A stretch of DNA of 64,000 nucleotides from Pohlia nutans (GCA_022496805.1 CM040085.1:20055811-20119810), one strand, 5' to 3'; counted from the first letter of the stretch, positions 21,295 through 32,639 are shown. Notes: generated from the sequence alone by a model not told the origin. Numbers and translations: made by a program.

Positions 21295-23972
21295 CTCCCA
21301 CTTTGCGTAGAACCAAAGCCTCTAAGTCCAAATGCTATTACTAATCGTTGGTGTCGGTCTCTACAAAGACCCTTTGTGAGCACATCCGCCACCATGTGCT
21401 CCGTTGGACAATACTCCAACCGTATAACTCCCAATTCCAACTTCTCCCGAATGAAGTGGTATTGCACATCAATGTGCTTCGTGCGTGAATGATGTGTAGG
21501 GTTCTTTGCAAGTGAAATGCACCCTTGGTTATCACACATGATCGTTGTAGCCTCACCTTGTGTGCAACCCACATCCACCATTAGTGGCCTCAACCAAATG
21601 GCCTCCTTCGTGGCATGGCTCGTAGCAATGTACTCGGCCTCCACCGCTGATATCGCCGTGGTTTGTTGCCGCTTGCTATTCCACGATACCGCTCCCGATC
21701 CGACCTTGAACATGTAGCCCGTTGTCGATCTTCGATTGCTCGTGTCTCCCGCGTAGTCCGCGTCGCAATAGCCGCTCAACACAATGTCTTTGCCGCCAAG
21801 ACACAACTTGACATCGCTTGTGCCCTTCAAGTAGCGCATGATCCTCTTGACCACCATCCAATGCATTGAGCCCGGTCTCGCCATGTGTTGACTCACCACG
21901 CTAATTGGATACGCGAGGTCGGGCCGTGTCGCAATCATCGCATACATCAACGACCCCACCACTTGCTTGTATGGCACCTCCGCCATGGATTTGGCCTCCG
22001 CCACATACTCCTCCTCCGAAAGCTTGACGAGCTTGGAGTTTGCATCCAATGGTGTTGCCATGGGCTTACAATCCTCCATCCCAAATCTCTTGAGCACGTC
22101 CATCACATACTTGCCTTGACTCATGGTGATAGTGCGTGTAGCCCTGTCTCGCACAAACTCAACACCAAGACAAAAGTGCAATTCTCCAAGATCACTCATC
22201 TCGTACTCTCTCTCAAGCATGCCTTTTAATGCATTCATTGAACTCATGAGGCTTGCAAGAATGATCAAATCATCAACATATATGATCACAATCACCACAT
22301 GTTGTCCCTCTTGCATGAAGTAGAGACTATGATCCGCAATGCTCCTAGTAAACCCGTGTGCAAGCAAGAACGTATCAATCTTTTGGTACCACGCTCTTGG
22401 AGATTGTTTCAACCCATACAATGATTTTTGCAACTTACAAACAAGGTGCTCATTACCTTGTTGTACAAAGCCCTCGGGTTGCACCATGTAGATGTCCTCC
22501 TCCAAATCACCATTCAAAAATGCGGTTTTCACATCCATTTGATGCATTTCCAAGTCCATGGCCGCTCCAATCGCAAAAATGCATCGAATGGTGGTGAACT
22601 TGGCCACAGGAGCAAACGTCTCGTGAAAGTCTATCCCATGCACTTGCGCAAACCCCTTGGCTACTAATCTTGCCTTGTGACGCACCACATTACCCGAAAC
22701 ATCCGTCTTTGTCCGAAACACCCATTTGCAACCAATGGGGTTGCGATCCTTTAGAATGGGAGTTAATTGCCACGTACCATTAGCAATTAGAGAGTCGTAC
22801 TCCTCTTGCATGGCGCGCTCCCACTTGACCGCATCCTCACCTTGCATGGCTTCACGAATGGTCAATGGACCATCCGATAATGCCACATTCGCATGCTCGT
22901 CATCCTCTTGAGCAAAGATGTGATTCTTCCACCATTCTCCAGGTGGCTTGCGCAATCTCTCGGGGTACCGCCGCTCGCTTGAAGAAATTAGCTCCTCTTG
23001 CGCGTCCTTTGCGCCATTCTTGGCCTTTGAGCTCGATGGCGCTTCAACAACCTCCGTGTCACCATCTTCGTCATCACCGTCCTCATCACCTACATCAACA
23101 ATACTAGGGGACTTGGAGGGTGTGTCCACCAACACGTCTCCACTACTCCCACTTGGACCAACCTCCAAAGGAGCCTCCATCCTAGACTCCTCACAAAACG
23201 TCACATCACGTGACCGAATGATCTTCCTCGTGTCCACCGACATGAGTCTATACGCATTGGTACCTTCACAATACCCAAGAAACACACATTTTAAGGCCTT
23301 AGCCTCGAGTTTAGTCCTCCGTTCGTCGGGAACCTTTGCGTATGCAATGCATCCAAAGATGCGCATGTGTGCAACACATGGTTGCCTCCCACTCCACGCT
23401 TGCTCCGGTGTCATGCCTTCAACCGCGCTTGTTGGACACCGATTGCGAGTGTACACCGCATTCACCACCGCTTCCGCCCAAAGGTCCAACTTCAAGTTTT
23501 GAGCGTGCAACATGCTCCTCGCCATCTCTACAATGGTGCGATTTGCGCGCTCCGCAACTCCATTTTGTTGAGGCGTGTACGGGGCCGAAGTTTGGCGTGC
23601 GATGCCTTCTTTCTTCAATAGCTCGTCAAACTTCTTGGACATGTACTCGCCGCCATTGTCCGATCGAAACACCTTGATCTTCATCTCGGATTGGTTCTCC
23701 ACCAATGTCTTGAATTCCTTGAACTTGTCGAAGCACTCACTCTTGGCCTTGATTGGGTAGAGCCAAATCTTCCTTGAAAAGTCATCGATGAAGGTCACAA
23801 AGTACTTGCAACCTCCTATCGACGTGGTCTTCATTGGGCCACACACATCCGAATGCACGATCTCCAAAACCTTGGTGGCCCGAGTCGCCGCTTCACCCGC
23901 AAATGGCAACCGTTGTTGCTTGCCTTCAATGCAACCTTCACAAGTGAATGAAGAAGCATCCACTTTCAATTG
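21270..23972 (-). pseudogene. Outer copia pol, 3' part (integrase, reverse transcriptase, RNase H)
   Basis: This frame resumes the outer polyprotein at LKVDASSFTCEG, exactly where the nested element interrupts it. Visible motifs in order are the integrase core (FIDDFSRKIW ... SDNGGEYMS ... YTPQQNGVAER), reverse transcriptase (MDVKTAFLNGDLEE; catalytic YVDDLII) and RNase H (GYCDADYAGD ... HIDVQYHFIRE). It ends within the 3' LTR. No internal stop is seen in this part, but it is detached from its gag and start codon. Confidence 0.9.
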
Positions 23973-24230
23973 TATTGAAGGTAGAGAAGATTGCACAAGG
24001 CACACACACAAACACAAGGAATGCGTAGAAAGAGATGATCTTTACTCAAAGGCCTTCCACCTTAAGTAGTGTACACTAGGAGGTCACCATGGACAAACCA
24101 TATGGGATAACTCATCACAAGGACACTCTAGAGATCAGCCCATGCCTAACCCCTCCTCCCACACACCATTATTTAGCACCCGTACGTCTTTGGCTTCTAG
24201 CAATACTACGTTGCATCAATTACCTCAATA
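23973..24230 (-). repeat. 3' LTR of inner copia
   Basis: It is bounded by the AATTG target copy on its outer side and by the purine tract AAAGTGGGAG inside. Confidence 0.93.
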
Positions 24231-26974
24231 CTCCCACTTTGCGTAGAGCCAAAGCCTCTAAGTCCAAATGCTATTACTAATCGTTGGTGTTGGTCTCTAC
24301 AAAGACCCTTTGTGAGCACATCCGCCACCATGTGCTCCGTTGGGCAATACTCCAAATGTATAACTCCCAATTCCAACTTCTCCCGAATGAAGTGGTATTG
24401 CACATCAATGTGCTTCGTGCGTGAATGATGTGTAGGGTTCTTTGCAAGTGAAATGCACCCTTGGTTGTCACACATAATCGTTGTAGCCTCACCTTGTGTG
24501 CAACCCACATCCACCATTAGTTGCCTCAACCAAATGGCCTCCTTCGTGGCATGGCTCGTAGCCATGTACTCGGCCTCCACCGTTGATGTCGCCGTCGTTT
24601 GTTGCCGCTTGCTATTCCACGACACCGCTCCCGATCCGACCTTGAACATGTAGCCCGTTGTCGATCTTCGATCGCTCGTGTCTCCCGCGTAGTCCGCGTC
24701 ACAATAGCCGCTCAACACAATGTCTTTGCCTCCAAGACACAACTTCACATCGCTTGTGCCCCTCAAATAACGCATGATCCTCTTGACCGTCATCCAATGC
24801 ATCGAGCCCGGTCTCGCCATGTGTTGACTCACCACGCTAATTGGATACGCAAGGTCGGGCCGTGTCGCAATCATCGCATACATCAACGACCCCACCGCTT
24901 GCTTGTATGGCACCTCCGCCATCGATTTAGCCTCCATCGCATACTCCTCCTCCGAAAGCTTGACGAGCTTGGAGTTTGCATCCAATCGTGTTGCCACGGG
25001 CTTACAATCCTCCATCCCGAATCTCTTGAGCACGTCCATCACATACTTGCCTTGACTCATGGTGACAGTGCGTGTAGCCCTATCACGCACAAACTCAACA
25101 CCAAGACAAAAGTGCAATTCTCCAAGATCACTCATCTCGTACTCTCTCTCAAGCATGCCTTTTAATGCATTCATTAAACTCATGAGGCTTGCAAGAATGA
25201 TCAAATCATCAACATATATGATCACAATCACCACATGTTGCCCCTCTTGCATGAAGTAGAGACTATGATCCGCAATGCTCCTAGTAAACCCGTGTGCAAG
25301 CAAGAACGTGTCAATCGTTTGGTACCACGCTCTTGGAGATTGTTTCAACCCATACAATGATTTTTGCAACTTACAAACAAGGTGCTCTTTACCTTGTTGC
25401 ACAAACCCCTGAGGTTGCACCATGTAGATGTCCTCCTCCAAATCGCCATTCAAAAATGCGGTTTTCACATCCATTTGATGCATCTCCAAGTCCAAGGCCG
25501 CTCCAATGGCAAGAATGCATCGAATGGTGGTGAACTTGGCCACGGGAGCAAATGTCTCATGAAAGTCCACCCCATGCACTTGCGCGAACCCCTTGGCTAC
25601 TAATCTTGCCTTGTGACGCACAACAATACCCGAAACATCCCTCTTTGTCCGAAACACCCATTTGCAACCAATGGGGTTGCGATCCTTTGGATTGGGAGTT
25701 AATTGCCACGTACCGTTAGCAATTAGAGAGTCGTACTCCTCTTGCATGGCGCGCTCCCACTTGACCGCATCCTCACCTTGCATGGCTTCTCGAATGGTCA
25801 ATGGACCATCCGATAATGCCACATTCGCATGCTCGTCCTCCACTTGAGGGAAGATGTGGTTCTTCCACCATTCTCCACGTGGCTTGCGCGATCTCTCGGG
25901 GTACCGCCGCTCGCTTGAAGAAACTTGCTCCTCTTGCGTGCCCTTTGCGCCATTCTTGGCCTTTGAGCTCGATGGCGCTTCAACAACCTCCGTGTCGCCA
26001 GCTTCGTCATCACCGTCATCATCACCTACATCAACAACACTAGGAGACTTGGAGGGTGTGTCCACCAAAACGTCTCCACTACTCCCACTTGGACCAACCT
26101 CCAAAGGAGCCTCCATCGTAGACTCCTCACAAAATGTCACATCACGTGACCGAATGATCTTCCTCGTGTCCACCGACATGAGTCTATACGCCTTGGTACC
26201 TTCACAATACCCAAGAAACACACATTTCAAGGCCTTAGCCTCGAGTTTCGTCCTCCGTTCGTCGGGAACCTTCGCATATGCAATGCATCCGAAGATGCGC
26301 ATGTGTGCAACACATGGTTGCCTCCCACTCCACGCTTGCTCCGGCGTCATGCCTTCAACCGCGCTTGTTGGACACCGATTGCGTGTGTATACCGCATTCA
26401 CCACCGCTTCCGCCCAAAGGTCCAACTTCAAGTTTTGAGCGTGCAACATGCTCCTCGCCATCTCTACAATGGTGCGATTTGCGCGCTCCGCAACTCCATT
26501 TTGTTGAGGCGTGTACGGGGCCGAAGTTTGGCGTGCGATGCCTTCATTCTTCAAAAGCTCGTCAAATTTCTTGGACATGTACTCGCCGCCATTGTCCGAC
26601 CGAAACACCTTGATCTTCAACTCGGATTGGTTCTCCACCAATGTCTTGAACTCCTTGAACTTCTCAAAGCACTCACTCTTGGCTTTGATAGGGTAGAGCC
26701 ATATCTTCCTTGAAAAATCATCGATGAAGGTCACAAAGTACTTGCAACCTCCCATCGATGTGGTCTTCATGGGGCCACACACATCCGAATGCACGATCTC
26801 CAAAACTTTTGTGGCCCGTGTCGCCCCTTCACCCGCAAATGGCAACCGTTGTTGCTTGCCTTCAATGCAACCTTCACACGTGAATGTAGAAGCATCCACT
26901 TTCAATTGATGAAGATCCATACCGCTTACCATGCCGCGTAGTGTCTTCACACTCTTGATGTTCAAATGGCCAAG
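24206..26974 (-). CDS. Inner copia pol (integrase, reverse transcriptase, RNase H)
   Basis: About 920 codons follow directly, in the same frame, after the TGA that ends the upstream gag-protease frame. They include the end of the GAG-pre-integrase domain (LNIKSVKTLRG; CEGCIEGKQ zinc pair), the integrase core (SDNGGEYMS, YTPQQNGVAER), reverse transcriptase with YVDDLII, and RNase H with CDADYAGD. The frame ends inside the 3' LTR. Apart from the upstream nonsense change the polyprotein looks intact, which suggests recent activity. Confidence 0.9.
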   Translation of the reverse strand, partial: LGHLNIKSVKTLRGMVSGMDLHQLKVDASTFTCEGCIEGKQQRLPFAGEGATRATKVLEIVHSDVCGPMKTTSMGGCKYFVTFIDDFSRKIWLYPIKAKSECFEKFKEFKTLVENQSELKIKVFRSDNGGEYMSKKFDELLKNEGIARQTSAPYTPQQNGVAERANRTIVEMARSMLHAQNLKLDLWAEAVVNAVYTRNRCPTSAVEGMTPEQAWSGRQPCVAHMRIFGCIAYAKVPDERRTKLEAKALKCVFLGYCEGTKAYRLMSVDTRKIIRSRDVTFCEESTMEAPLEVGPSGSSGDVLVDTPSKSPSVVDVGDDDGDDEAGDTEVVEAPSSSKAKNGAKGTQEEQVSSSERRYPERSRKPRGEWWKNHIFPQVEDEHANVALSDGPLTIREAMQGEDAVKWERAMQEEYDSLIANGTWQLTPNPKDRNPIGCKWVFRTKRDVSGIVVRHKARLVAKGFAQVHGVDFHETFAPVAKFTTIRCILAIGAALDLEMHQMDVKTAFLNGDLEEDIYMVQPQGFVQQGKEHLVCKLQKSLYGLKQSPRAWYQTIDTFLLAHGFTRSIADHSLYFMQEGQHVVIVIIYVDDLIILASLMSLMNALKGMLEREYEMSDLGELHFCLGVEFVRDRATRTVTMSQGKYVMDVLKRFGMEDCKPVATRLDANSKLVKLSEEEYAMEAKSMAEVPYKQAVGSLMYAMIATRPDLAYPISVVSQHMARPGSMHWMTVKRIMRYLRGTSDVKLCLGGKDIVLSGYCDADYAGDTSDRRSTTGYMFKVGSGAVSWNSKRQQTTATSTVEAEYMATSHATKEAIWLRQLMVDVGCTQGEATTIMCDNQGCISLAKNPTHHSRTKHIDVQYHFIREKLELGVIHLEYCPTEHMVADVLTKGLCRDQHQRLVIAFGLRGFGSTQSGSIEVIDAT

Positions 26975-28351
26975 TCAACGATGCCACAACGCCAACTTGT
27001 CGTCCTTCAAGTTTGAATGCGCCCACGCCGCCGATTCCTTCGAATGCACCTTGGAGAACTTGATGTGGTACAAGCCCTCGTGTTCTTCAATGATGGCCAC
27101 CTCATCTCGACTCGGTGACAACACATAACACCCCTTATCACTAAACTCAACCCTCAAGTGCTTTGCCACTAATTGCCTCACCGATAGTAAATTTGCCGTT
27201 AATTTGGGAACGTGGAGGACATCTTGGATAGTGATTGTCTTCACACGACCCCTCACCTCGGTGTCTACAACAATTTGGCCCTTGCCAACGGCCTCAAGCA
27301 CCGTATCATCTCCCAAAATCACTCTCCTTGGATTAATGAGAGCATACGAATGAAAACAAGTTTTATGTGGTGACATGTGGCTTGTAGCCCCCGAATCAAC
27401 AATCCAATCACTCGTACTACCATTGCACGATACATTGCTTGCCATGTTTGCATACTCATCACCAACCTCAATCCAATCACTCATGCTTGCATCACCCTCG
27501 ATACCATCACTCATGCTTGCATCACCCTCGATGCCATCGCTCATGCTTGCCTCATATCTAGCCGTAAATGCGTACTCATCATCGTCACGAGTTTTAGTGT
27601 TGTTTGCACTCTCCCCTTTCTCATCCCTCTTGCGTTTGAAGCAAAATTTGGCAATGTGGCCCTTCTTACCACAATAGAAGCACACCTTGTCGCTTGAACT
27701 CCCACCGCCTCCATTCTTGGATTGCTTCGCCACGAGTGCCGCTCCATCTTCTCGAGACTCGTTCTCCTTTCGCCGCGAAAGCTCGTGCAACAACCGTGAG
27801 GTCACATAGTCCAATGTGAGCTCCGTAATGGGTCTTGACTCCATCGCCACGATGAGGTACTCGTATGATGATGGAAGGCTCTCCAAAAGTGTCATCACGA
27901 TGTCACCATCCGTAACCGACACGTCGCAACCGTTGAGTTGATCCGCGAGAGCTTTGACCTTGTTGATGTGCGCCAACATGTCATCTTCTTCGCCCATCTT
28001 GATGGTGAAGAACTTGCGCCTCAAAAACAAAATGTTGGCCAATGTTTTCGCTTCGTGAATGTTGCAAAGCTTGGACCATGCTTCCGCGGGTGTCTTGCAC
28101 GAACGAATGTGCGCAAGTTGCGAATCCGCGAGGTTGAGTGCCAAAATGGCAAATGCTTTCTTCTCCCTCCTCGTGTACGCTTGCATGATCCTAGGATCCG
28201 TAGAAGAGAAAGGAGGTTCCTCACTACCCTCGACAATCTCCCACAACTCCTTCTCGGCCATCACCATCTCCATTTTGAACTTCCACAAGTGGAAATTCAC
28301 CCCATCGAACTTGTCCACGACCTTGGGACCCTCACCCTCAAAAGATGCCAT
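26975..28351 (-). CDS. Inner copia gag-protease
   Basis: The first ATG is at 28351 (MASFEGEGPKVV). A UBN2/DUF4219-like Gag region (KFDGVNFHLWKFKME) is followed by a CCHC zinc knuckle (CFYCGKKGHIAKFC) and the aspartic protease site (WIVDSGATSHM). Between the knuckle and protease an imperfect ASMSDGIEGD unit occurs three times. The frame ends at WHR followed by TGA, where the outer copy has CGA. This is therefore one nonsense transition, not the natural end. Confidence 0.9.
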   Translation of the reverse strand: MASFEGEGPKVVDKFDGVNFHLWKFKMEMVMAEKELWEIVEGSEEPPFSSTDPRIMQAYTRREKKAFAILALNLADSQLAHIRSCKTPAEAWSKLCNIHEAKTLANILFLRRKFFTIKMGEEDDMLAHINKVKALADQLNGCDVSVTDGDIVMTLLESLPSSYEYLIVAMESRPITELTLDYVTSRLLHELSRRKENESREDGAALVAKQSKNGGGGSSSDKVCFYCGKKGHIAKFCFKRKRDEKGESANNTKTRDDDEYAFTARYEASMSDGIEGDASMSDGIEGDASMSDWIEVGDEYANMASNVSCNGSTSDWIVDSGATSHMSPHKTCFHSYALINPRRVILGDDTVLEAVGKGQIVVDTEVRGRVKTITIQDVLHVPKLTANLLSVRQLVAKHLRVEFSDKGCYVLSPSRDEVAIIEEHEGLYHIKFSKVHSKESAAWAHSNLKDDKLALWHR

Positions 28352-29171
28352 GATCCTCACTTACGTATGCCTCCCCACACAAATGAAACCTCAAACTCAA
28401 ACACACAACTTTGTTTTTGTGATTTTTTTGCTTTGATATTGCACCTTTGTGCACCCAATGGGTTTAAAACAACCCCAAACACTAGATCAGCACTTTTGTG
28501 CTCCACACACGCCTCCCAACACTCAAATGTGAGAACCCTCACCCAAAAATGCAAAGAGGCTCACCAAAACCCCTCAAATCACTCAATGGAGCTCAAAACA
28601 ACTCCAAATGCTTCAATACGACGCCTTAGTGTCCCCAAACACTCAATGCACGTCAATGACACCTTTGTGTCCTTCAAGAGCACTCACTCAATGCACATGA
28701 ACTCACACAAGTCCCTCAAAACCCCAATCGCATTGAAATTGCTCAAAACCGCACCTTTGTGCACAAACTAGCTCCAAATGAAAATTTGAGCACCCCAAGA
28801 GCATGAAACACATGCAACACCTCAAAGCAAGTGCCTAATCACTAGGATCAGATGGTAGACCCTCCACGAGAGCCTTCACACCTCACAAATCACTTGCATT
28901 TACTCAAATGCTCACAATTGAACCAAACGAAGTTCCACTCGCAACGAAGAGATAGAAGAAAGAAAAGAAGGAGATCAAGGGAAGAAATTGACCAAAGAGA
29001 GTGCTCCAACATGTAACTTCAGCCCATGCACACCTCCAAGAAACACCAACGCTTCAACAAGCTCCAAAACCTCCAACAATGCTCCAAAACCGCCCGTTGC
29101 GCACCGACCTCAAAATACTTGCACAAATGCAATCTAATACTCATGAAACACACATGAGTGGGCCCATAACC
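28352..29171 (-). other. Inner copia untranslated leader
   Basis: About 820 bp between the 5' LTR and gag hold no long frame. On the plus strand they show many CCTTTGTG and CACTCAATG words, a degenerate repeat also present in the outer element's leader (30835-31635). Confidence 0.7.
29158..29171 (-). promoter_or_regulatory. Primer-binding site, inner copia
   Basis: Directly next to the 5' LTR the minus strand reads GGTTATGGGCCCAC. This complements the anticodon arm, not the 3' end, of plant initiator tRNA-Met. It implies half-tRNA priming as in Drosophila copia. Confidence 0.75.
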
Positions 29172-29429
29172 TATTGAAGGTAGAGAAGATTGCACAAGGC
29201 ACACACACAAACACAAGGAATGCGTAGAAAGAGATGATCTTTACTCAAAGGCCTTCCACCTTAAGTAGTGTACACTAGGAGGTCACCATGGACAAACCAT
29301 ATGGGATAACTCATCACAAGGACACTCTAGAGATCAGCCCATGCCTAACCCCTCCTCCCACACACCATTATTTAGCACCCGTACGTCTTTGGCTTCTAGC
29401 AATACTACGTTGCATCAATTACCTCAATA
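29172..29429 (-). repeat. 5' LTR of inner copia
   Basis: It is nearly identical to 23973-24230 and is flanked by AATTG on the outer side. Confidence 0.93.
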
Positions 29430-29434
29430 AATTG

Positions 29435-30811
29435 ATGAAGGTCCATGCCACTTACCATGCCGCGTAGTGTCTTCACACTCTTGATGTTCAAATGGCCGAG
29501 TCGACGATGCCACAGCGCCAACTTGTCGTCCTTCAAGTTTGAATGCGCCAACGCCGCCGATTCCTTGGAATGCACCTTCGAGAAGTTGATGTGGTACAAG
29601 CCCTCGTGTTCTTCAATGATGGCCACCTCATCTCGACTCGGTGACAATACATAACACCCCTTATCACTAAACTCAACCTTCAAGTGCTTTGCCACTAATT
29701 GCCGCACCGATAGTAAATTTGCCGTTAATTTGGGAACGTGGAGGACATTTTGGATAGTGATTGTCTTCACACGACCCCTCACCTCGGTGTCTACAACAAG
29801 TTGGCCTTTGCCAATGGCCTCAAGCACCGTATCATCTCCCAAAATCACCCTCCTTGGGTTAATGAGAGCATACGAATGAAAACAAGTTTTATGCGGTGAC
29901 ATGTGGCTTGTAGCCCCTGAATCAACAATCCAATCACTTGTACTACCATTGCACGATACATTGCTTGCCATCATTGCATACTCGTCTTTGCCATCACTCA
30001 TGCTTGCATCCCAAGAGACATACCGCGTAGTAAACGCATACTCATCATCATCATCACGAGTTTTAGTGTTGTTTGCACTCTCCCCCTTCTCATCCCTCTT
30101 GCGTTTGTAACAAAACTTGGCAATGTGGCCCTTCTTACCGCAATAGAAGCACGCCTTATCGCTAGAGCTCCCACCGCCTCCATTCTTGGATTGCTTTGCC
30201 ATGAGAGCCGCACTATCTCCACGAGACTCATTCTCCTTTCACCGCGAGAGCTCGTGCAACAACCGCGAGATCACATAGTCCAATGTGAGCTCCGAAATGG
30301 GCCTTGACTCCATGGCCACGATGAGATACTCGTACGAGAGTGGTAGGCTTTCCAAAAGGGTCATCACAACATCCCCATCGGAAATGGTCACGTCCGCACC
30401 GTTGAGTTGATCCGCGAGTGCCTTGACTTTGTTGATGTGCGCCAACATGTCGTCTTCTTCCTCCATCTTGATGGTGAAGAACTTGCGCCGCAAAAACAAT
30501 ATGTTGGCCAAACTCTTTGCTTCGTGAATGTTGCAAAGCTTGGCCCATGCCTCGCGGGGTGTCTTGCACGAACGAATGTGTGCGAGTTGGAAATCCGAAA
30601 GATTGAGAGCCAAGATGGCAAATGCCTTCTTCTCGCGCCTCAAATATGCTTGCATCACGCCCGGGTCGGTAGTAGATTGAGGGGCTCCTCACTACCATCG
30701 ACAATGTCCCACAACTCCTTCTCCGCCATGACCATCTCCATTTTGAACTTCCACAAGTGGAAATTCACGCCATCGAACTTGTCCACCACTTTGGGACCCT
30801 CACCCTCATAA
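29435..30811 (-). pseudogene. Outer copia gag-protease, 5' part (broken)
   Basis: Homologous to the inner gag-protease, with the zinc knuckle CFYCGKKGHIAKFC and protease site WIVDSGATSHM. Three defects are visible: the start position reads ATA where the inner copy has ATG; a 1-nt deletion near 30675 shifts the frame just before the MQAY segment; and CGA to TGA at 30239-30241 follows HELSR. The segment ends at MDLHQ, where the nested element entered. Confidence 0.9.
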
Positions 30812-31635
30812 GATGCTATGATCCTCACTCACGAATGCCTCCTCACTCAATTAAACCCTCAAACTCAATAACCACACTCGTTTTTTTTATGATTTTTTTG
30901 ATAGAAAGTAGCACCTTTGTGCTTCCGATGCCTCTAGTTCAACCCTAAACAACAAATCAGCACCTTTGTGCTCCACATACACCTTCCAACACACAAATGC
31001 AAAGGTAGCTCACCCAAATTGCAAAGATGTTAACCAAAACACCTCAAATCACTCAATGGAGCTCCCACTACTCCGATTGACCCAAATCAACACCTTAGTG
31101 TTCCCAATCACTCAATGCACGTACTCAACACCTTTGTGTCCCTCAATAGCACTATATCAATGCTCATGGACTCACATAAGCCCCTTGAAACCCTAAATGC
31201 ATTGAAATTGCTCAAAACCGCACCTTTGTGCGCCCAAGTGCATAAAGTAACCCCAAATGAAAATTTGAGCACTCCAAGGCTATGAAACACATGCAACACC
31301 TCAATGCAAGTGCCTAATCACTTAGATCAGACCATAGACCCTCCCTTAGAGCCTCAACACCTCACAAATCACTTGTATGACCACAAGTGCATCAAATTGA
31401 ACGAAACGACGTTCCACTTACAAAAGAGGCTTGAAATGAAAAACTTGGAAATCCAAAGGAAGAGATCGACCAAGAAGAGTGCTCCCACGTGTAACTTCAG
31501 CCCGTGTACACCTCCAAGAGAGAAGACTCCTCCAAAACGCTCCAAAATGCTCCCAAAAGCTCCAAATCAACCCCTTCCGCAACGACCTCGAACTAATTGC
31601 CTCAATGCAATCAAAGACTCATGCAACACACATGA

Positions 31636-31649
31636 GTGGGCCCATAACC
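31636..31649 (-). promoter_or_regulatory. Primer-binding site, outer copia
   Basis: GGTTATGGGCCCAC on the minus strand abuts the 5' LTR, identical to the inner element's site. Confidence 0.75.
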
Positions 31650-31908
31650 TATTGAAGGTAAGAGATGAGAGCACAAGGCACACACACACACACAAGGAAT
31701 GCGTAGAAAGAGATGATCTTTACTCAAAGGCCTTCCACCTTAAGTAGTGTACACTAGGGGGTCACCATGGACAAACCATATGGGATAACTCATCACAAGG
31801 ACACTCTAGAGATCAGCCCATGCCTAACCCCTCTTCCCACACACCATTATTTAGCACCCGAACCTCTTTGGCTCCTAGCAATACTACTGTACATCAATTA
31901 CCTCAATA
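31650..31908 (-). repeat. 5' LTR of outer copia
   Basis: It matches 21036-21294 almost exactly, including the longer CACACACACACACA run. Confidence 0.93.
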
Positions 31909-31910
31909 AA

Positions 31911-32070
31911 AGTTCCCTTCCCGCAGCGGCTCCCTTCCCGCAGCGGCTCTCTTCCCGCAGCGGCTCCCTTCCCGCAGCGGCTCTCTTCCCGCAGCGGCTC
32001 CCTTCCCGCAGCGGCTCTCTTCCCGCAGCGGCTCCCTTCCCGCAGCGGCTCCCTTCCCGCAGCGGCTCCT
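31911..32070 (+). repeat. 17-bp GC-rich minisatellite, about nine copies
   Basis: The unit is TTCCCGCAGCGGCTCCC, with a CTCTC variant alternating in the first copies, so a 34-bp higher-order period is visible. It starts 2 bp from the outer copia LTR. Confidence 0.93.
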
Positions 32071-32420
32071 TGGTGGATCAAAGAGACGATGAAGGGCTCA
32101 TCCAACCACTGACCAAACCGCGCGGCGGCGGAAACCCTGGCTCCCGAACCGAGCTCAAAACCGTGCGGAGGTGGAAATCGTGGCTCCTGAACCGCGCACG
32201 GAACGAGGAAGTGGTATGCACAGAGGGTTCCCGCCTCGGAGAGCTCCACAACGGCACTCTGTTTCCTGGTCAGCGATTAGGGTTACCAATTGCGAGGGCG
32301 AGCTTGTGTTTGTGTAATTTTGAGTAGACGGGGAGAAATTGTTGGAACCAGAGTATTCGTTTCCAAGGGCGCTTGTGCTCATTGAAGAGCCGTGTGTGCG
32401 GTAAGTCGTACTATTCCTGT
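32071..32420. other. GC-rich segment of unknown origin
   Basis: This patch is much richer in GC than its surroundings (GCGCGGCGGCGGAAACC, CCGCGCACGGAACGAGG). It reads openly on the plus strand to 32327 without a recognisable domain. A GGTAAGTC donor-like site lies at 32400. It may be the 5' region of a host gene captured by the transposon. Confidence 0.35.
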
Positions 32421-32639
32421 AGTTGCATAATTCGATGTGAAGAAGCTATCAAGTCTGTAATTAAACTGCGCACTGAAGCGAACGGCTAGTCAGTTGACTT
32501 ATTAATTGTGGAAACTGTTCCATGGATTTGCACTCATTGACAACATGAGGCGCGCCAAAGTCATTTGGCAGCATTTGAACCTATGTTGTGAAGTTTATAT
32601 ATAGATTTATAATCAGATTAAACTTTTATTTGAAGTCAA

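Larger units (their letters stand above)
23973..29429 (-). mobile_element. Inner Ty1/copia retrotransposon nested in the outer copia
   Basis: Its 258-bp LTRs are 23973-24230 (3') and 29172-29429 (5'), both with GGTAGAGAAGATTGCACAAG near the start. A perfect 5-bp target duplication AATTG lies at 23968-23972 and 29430-29434, within the outer element's coding sequence. Length is 5457 bp. Coding capacity is nearly complete, with one in-frame TGA. It belongs to the same family as its host element and inserted later. Confidence 0.95.
21036..31908 (-). mobile_element. Outer Ty1/copia retrotransposon, split by a nested copia
   Basis: Its 259-bp LTRs are 21036-21294 (3') and 31650-31908 (5'). They are almost identical to each other and share GGTAAGAGATGAGAGCACAA, which distinguishes them from the inner pair. 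Flanking 5-mers AAAGC and AAAGT differ at one base. Without the nested element it is about 5.4 kb. The coding region reads gag, protease, integrase, reverse transcriptase and RNase H on the minus strand. It is dead: start codon changed to ATA, a 1-nt deletion in gag, a CGA to TGA stop, and the nested insertion. Confidence 0.93.

Noticed and set aside
21517..26909. Many plus-strand frames across the copia elements
   Set aside because: They are antisense to well-defined pol frames with catalytic motifs and recur in both copies only because the elements are homologous.
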